Shown here piece by piece: positions 26,901-29,231 of a stretch of 29,231 bases of DNA. Made by a program: the position numbers and the translations under genes. Below the pieces are notes generated by a model. The model saw only the letters and a list, made by a program, of their open reading frames with translations. It ran no database searches and was not told the DNA's origin. The stretch comes from JACKBJ01 sp964549495 (GTDB lineage Bacteria; Chloroflexota; Anaerolineae; Epilineales; Epilineaceae). Numbering within the stretch: the stretch's first letter is position 1; every line of letters begins with the position of its first letter. The stretch is from NCBI GenBank assembly GCA_964549495.1, contig CAZJWJ010000066.1, forward strand, positions 1 through 29,231. The letters are read 5' to 3'.

Positions 26901-27389
26901 AGCTGGTACGAGGCCCGGGCCTACTGCCGCTGGCTCGGCGCGCAGTCCGGCGACCACTTCCGTCTGCCGACCGAAGCCGAGTGGGAGGCGGCCGCCCGGG
27001 GTGGGGACGATCGGGAGTATCCCTGGGGCGACGCCTTCGACGCGGCGGTCTGCAATAGCCTCGAGGTGCACCTGCGCTGCGCCGCTCCGGTGGGCTTGAT
27101 GCCCCGGGGCCGCGCCGCCTGCGGCGCCGAGATGATGGCCGGTGACATCTGCGAATGGACCACTTCGCTCTGGGGCCCGGAGGCCGACGCAGCCCAATAC
27201 CGCTATCCCTACGATGCCAACGACGGGCGCGAGCAGATGGATGCCCCGGCCACCGTCCGCCGGGTCCAGCGCGGCGCGAGCTACCGCGAGGCGGCCGAGA
27301 ACGCGCGCGTCTTCATCCGGGTCGGCCAACCGCCCGACACCCGCTTCAACTGCTTCGGAATGCGGCTGGTGCGGTCCGTCGCGTCCTGA
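24000..27389 (+). CDS. HTH-NACHT-FGE domain STAND-type NTPase
   Basis: This 1129-residue protein has three parts. An N-terminal helical region contains an HTH of sigma-factor-like appearance at about 128-158 (LQAGEIASRVGMPRRTLGRRL), followed by a Ser/Asp-rich linker at 185-228. A NACHT NTPase follows, with Walker A GAPGSGKTT at 333-341, Walker B LVLLLDGLNEMP at 410-421, an Arg sensor-like FACRS near 453, LLRNPYLLALL at 511-521 and the FFHQLLQEYFAARHL segment at 653-667. The C-terminus is an FGE/SUMF-type domain at about 806-1126 (GRFPVTNQEW, LPTEAEWEAAARGG, YPWGD, FGMRLV). The FGE catalytic cysteines are absent, so it is more likely a binding domain. GTG at 24000, GTG at 24006 and ATG at 24027 are all possible starts. 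STAND NTPases of this kind act as pathogen sensors or regulators. Confidence 0.9.
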   Translation: MIVTRSGKSMGQLARGRAMVPDEDELQDVLTAIRYDQGLADSPLLHMEAVWALLLREGVEASERGRAWALGRLIDELVMGQLEAARRSTGVQQPRDAAGLRMLEVDFGAGSPELEAWSALYHRYLDPAQLQAGEIASRVGMPRRTLGRRLASARRKLTALLADRNRAAAQDLDARPDLPLVDLGTSRSPERSSEASNAPSNAPSSDVDVDSGGEGSGDRSGHAASDDADDLLQAAEALLAAVRGEGPRRLAIEPDRLDRLAQQRPRDLQAYRLSRVAAWSRPAFRLDARFVDLTLLLDRGEDSSDRWQPEEQGFADLGRVLDEAGAPALVLLGAPGSGKTTLLRRLELDLATAGLREETAALPFFVSLGRYWSDREDGADASPGAWLAEVWARRHPDLPEFEALLDAGRLVLLLDGLNEMPHRDFDEYRSRILRWKRFLREAVADRPGLRVVFACRSLDYGAPLSSPELRVPQVRVEPMSDEQIRAFLHRYAPDRADMLWAAVEGSPQLELLRNPYLLALLVEQADAEGELPTGRAALFTAFVRRSLRREIERDHPLFQPGELLDERDYRSAISARRWPTPWALPERGALLPGLERLAWAMQERFAAGRASPHRLAYDEALARIDHPRAESILQAGEALALLDEHRGHDEVHFFHQLLQEYFAARHLSRDPAGAAGRCQRPLRAEEVDAAWTSLVADLDPTEPLPPLPSSGWEEILMLASSMAEDPDAYIEAIAEADLPLAARAAAQPELTGRLAAPLLDGLRARLIEMGGDPAYDIRARVEAGQALGALGDPRYRRLEGPDGAYFEPPMVAVEAGRYRIGSDADAGAARHASPGHEVQVEAFEIGRFPVTNQEWIHFMDAGGYEDERWWDGDDAKAWRRGDLTSEGSKRWVRHWLEKIRAKPSLLEDYAEDGMSPEQVEMWQRRLAMTEVELEDYLAWRYPKRRYTIPFADPRSPQASPNQPVCGISWYEARAYCRWLGAQSGDHFRLPTEAEWEAAARGGDDREYPWGDAFDAAVCNSLEVHLRCAAPVGLMPRGRAACGAEMMAGDICEWTTSLWGPEADAAQYRYPYDANDGREQMDAPATVRRVQRGASYREAAENARVFIRVGQPPDTRFNCFGMRLVRSVAS

Positions 27390-27393
27390 ACGG

Positions 27394-27430
27394 CGGAGTC
27401 GGAGCGGGCAGATTGCCCGCTCCGACTCCG
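27394..27430. terminator. Perfect 16-bp hairpin between convergent genes
   Basis: Arms at 27394-27409 and 27415-27430 are perfectly complementary, with the five-base loop AGATT. The hairpin begins five bases after the stop codon of the NACHT gene and lies between it and a convergent gene. No U-tract follows on either strand, so an intrinsic terminator of the classical type is not complete, but the stem is strong enough to protect 3' ends from both sides. Confidence 0.75.
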
Positions 27431-27458
27431 ATCTGATCGTCGCGGCGCTGGTGCACCG

Positions 27459-27476
27459 CGCTAGCTAGTGCTAGCG
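27459..27476. repeat. Short 7-bp inverted repeat at the end of the secreted-protein gene
   Basis: CGCTAGC and GCTAGCG, separated by TAGT, form a 7-bp hairpin that includes the stop codon of the minus-strand gene. It may add to the terminator at 27394-27430, or it may be a chance palindrome. Confidence 0.4.
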
Positions 27477-28037
27477 GCCCAGCGGCCCCGGCTCGCGCTG
27501 CTTGATGCCGTCCGGCAGGCAGACCAAGAGCGGGTTGAGCGGCGGGGTCACCGCGTTCCAGCCGGCCGGGCAGCTGCCGGGCGGGAGGACCCCGGCCCGG
27601 CCGTCCTTGGGCTCGAGGTAGAGGTTGTCGGGCAGGCAACCCAGGACCGGGCTGAGCGGGTTGGTGGCCGGGCGGAAGCCGGTCGGGCAGGTGCCGTCAT
27701 GGCCCTTGGCCACCCGGCTGTCCTGGGTCGGCGCCACGATGTTGCCGGGCAGGCAGCCGAGCACCGGGTTGAGCGGCCGGGTGACCTGGTTCCAGCCATC
27801 CGGGCAGAAGCCCTCCGGCGGGGGCGCCTGGTCGTCGTCCTCTTGCTCGAAGACGATGGTGTCCGGCAAGCACAGCAAGGCCGAGTTCAGGGGCGGCGTG
27901 ACCAGATGCCAGCCGCTGGGACAGGGGTCGATGCCGCCGCGCTCGGCGCTGACGGCCGCGGAGCCCGAGCTCGCGACCAGCAGGAACATGCCGGCGGCGA
28001 AGAGCACCTTGACCAGGGGGGAAGCGTTGACGTTCAT
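27471..28037 (-). CDS. Secreted protein with four Cys-paired 23-residue repeats
   Basis: From the ATG at 28037 the protein has 188 residues. The N-terminus is a signal peptide (MNVNASPLVKVLFAAGMFLL...SAAVSA, cut near residue 31). Four repeats follow at about 39-61, 78-100, 117-140 and 156-178, each CPxGWxxVTxPLNPxLxCLPDxI with two cysteines, spaced about 39 residues. The pairs probably form disulfides outside the cytoplasm. Linkers are acidic or Pro/Gly-rich. Upstream ATGs at 28055 and 28049 are in frame, but 28037 has an AGGA about 11 bases before it and gives the cleanest signal peptide. The family is not recognised. It lies between two NACHT-FGE genes that point toward each other, and its role is unknown. 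Confidence 0.82.
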   Translation of the reverse strand: MNVNASPLVKVLFAAGMFLLVASSGSAAVSAERGGIDPCPSGWHLVTPPLNSALLCLPDTIVFEQEDDDQAPPPEGFCPDGWNQVTRPLNPVLGCLPGNIVAPTQDSRVAKGHDGTCPTGFRPATNPLSPVLGCLPDNLYLEPKDGRAGVLPPGSCPAGWNAVTPPLNPLLVCLPDGIKQREPGPLGR

Positions 28038-28234
28038 GGTTTCGTCCATCCTCATGGATCGGGAAGCCCGGAGGCTCCTCGGCGAGTGATCACCGCAGTC
28101 TGTGCTGACCCTTCTGCGATGACCCTTTGCACTGAGCGGCCAGCACGAGGTCCATCCTACCCAGCGTCGGGGCGAGCCGATAGAGGCTTGGGCCACAGTT
28201 GGGCCAAGTCTGGGTCAGCCTTGGGTCGGGTGCA
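28038..28234. other. Upstream region of the secreted-protein gene with short repeats
   Basis: No gene fits here. On the plus strand the octamer TGACCCTT occurs at 28106-28113 and again at 28120-28127, a 14-base spacing, and TTGGGYC-type words recur at 28188-28230. These could be operator sites or part of the promoter for the gene at 28037, or remains of decay near the broken NACHT gene. The evidence is weak. Confidence 0.3.
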
Positions 28235-29231
28235 TCAATCGGTCGGATCGCAGGCCAGTCGAAAGCCGACGAAGTCGTGCCGGATGTCGGGTCGGAAGGG
28301 CGCGCGCCGGCTGGCGATCAGATGCGCCGCCTGGTGATCCCAGGCCCCACCGCGGTGGACGCGCTGGATCTCGGGCGGCGCGGCCGGATCCTCGCGTCCG
28401 TCGGCCGCATCGTAGGGGTAGCCGAAGCGCTCCTCGATGGCGCCGACCGGGCCGTAGAGGCTGGAGGTCCACTCGCTGGCGTTGCCACAGAGGTCGGCCA
28501 AACCCTCCGGCGTGTCGCCGCCGGGAAAGACGCACCAGGCAGCGCCCGTTCGGTCCGTCCAGGCCTGCGAATCGCGGATCACCCAGCGGCCCCAGTGCCA
28601 GGCCGGCCGCGATGCGCGCCCTCAGGTCGGCCGCCGGCTCGCGGCTGCGCGCGACCAAGGCCCGTCGCAATTCGCCGAGCAGGTCGTCGGGCAGACGCCC
28701 GTCCAGCTCGGGCTCGGCGGCGCAGCGACCGGCCAGCGCCAGGTTGTGCGCCATCAGGCCGGCGATGAAGGCCTCCGGCGCCTCGGCCATGGCGGCCGCC
28801 AGGCGGGTGGTCTCCTCCCAACCGGTGGAGGGCAGGGCCGGCAGGGGATCGGCGGGCGGCAGCTCCTCCAGCAGCGACGGGACGTCGGGCGCGATCTCGC
28901 CGGCGCGCCAGGCGGTCTCGACCCGCCGCGGCTCGGGCCGGGCCGCCAGGCGCCGGGCCGCGAAGTACTCCTGCAGGAGTTGGTGGAAGAAGAGGATCTC
29001 GTCGCGGCCGGGATCCTCGTCGAGGACGCCCAACGCGCGGCCGGCGGCGATCAGCGGCTCGGCCGGCCGACCCTGCAACAGGCCCAGGGCGCGGTCGTAG
29101 GCGATGCGCAGCTGAGCGTTGTCTCCAGCCTCGCGGCGGTCCTGCATGCCGTAGGCCAGGTCCTGGAGGCCGGGCAGGAGATGGCCGCGCTCGGGCAGCG
29201 CATGCGGACTGGGCCATCGGCGGGTCTGGAC
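28235..29231 (-). pseudogene. Broken paralogue of the NACHT-FGE gene, 5' part beyond the window
   Basis: From the window edge to about 28550 one frame reads the C-terminal NACHT region of a close relative of the protein at 24000: PERGHLLPGLQDLAYGMQD, FFHQLLQEYFAARRLA, LPALPSTGWEE and LRARIAAGLALGPLGDPRF line up in order with the intact gene. The FGE end then continues in another frame to the TGA at 28235 (GLADLCGNASEWTSSLYGP, FGYPYDAADGRED, FVGFRLA). Compared with the intact gene about 600 bases covering the first half of the FGE domain are missing at the junction, which lies near 28535-28555. A deletion with frameshift explains this best; a sequencing error alone would not remove the FGE N-terminal half. 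The product is probably non-functional. Confidence 0.8.

Overview
The window looks like a defence or conflict island from a GC-rich, probably environmental bacterium. The 37-nt CRISPR repeat ending in GAAAC, the NACHT-FGE protein and the large tubulin-like operon are the sort of content found in genomes of Chloroflexi, Myxococcota or similar groups with large accessory gene pools. No ribosomal, tRNA or housekeeping gene is present to fix the taxonomy. By eye, base composition changes near 15 kb: the left part is moderately GC-rich, the right part strongly so with codon third positions almost all G or C.

Layout. (1) 6-557: CRISPR array of eight repeats and seven spacers with no cas gene in the window. 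(2) 944-2095: two small plus-strand membrane proteins. (3) 2123 to about 14651, minus strand: a four-gene operon read from right to left, encoding a secreted membrane-anchored vWA protein, a Tubulin_2/FtsZ-like GTPase, a protein with a central membrane hairpin, and a 1415-aa membrane-anchored protein that joins a degenerate helicase-like/DUF1998-like module to an HExxH zincin. (4) 15089-23871, minus strand: a Wadjet anti-plasmid operon (jetA, jetB, jetC, jetD) that continues without a gap into three more genes: a two-TM protein with a polybasic tail, a small helical protein and an endonuclease/exonuclease/phosphatase (EEP) family nuclease. (5) 24000-27389, plus strand: an HTH-NACHT-FGE STAND protein, divergent from jetA. 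(6) 27471-28037, minus strand: a secreted protein with four cysteine-paired repeats. (7) 28235 to the window edge, minus strand: a broken second copy of the NACHT-FGE gene.

How the genes may work together. Wadjet complexes (JetABC SMC motor plus JetD nuclease) recognise and cut small circular plasmids. Here the operon also supplies a membrane protein and a second nuclease fold, all with overlapping or nearly touching start and stop codons, which suggests an extended Wadjet variant. The vWA/tubulin/TM/helicase-zincin operon lies on the same strand next to it. Its parts suggest a membrane-attached NTP-dependent filament or remodelling machine with a metal-dependent adhesion domain outside and a helicase-protease-like partner inside; its function is unknown. 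The CRISPR array, Wadjet, NACHT-FGE and tubulin operon side by side make the tubulin operon a good candidate for an undescribed conflict system. All functional statements rest on motifs read by eye; no database search was run.
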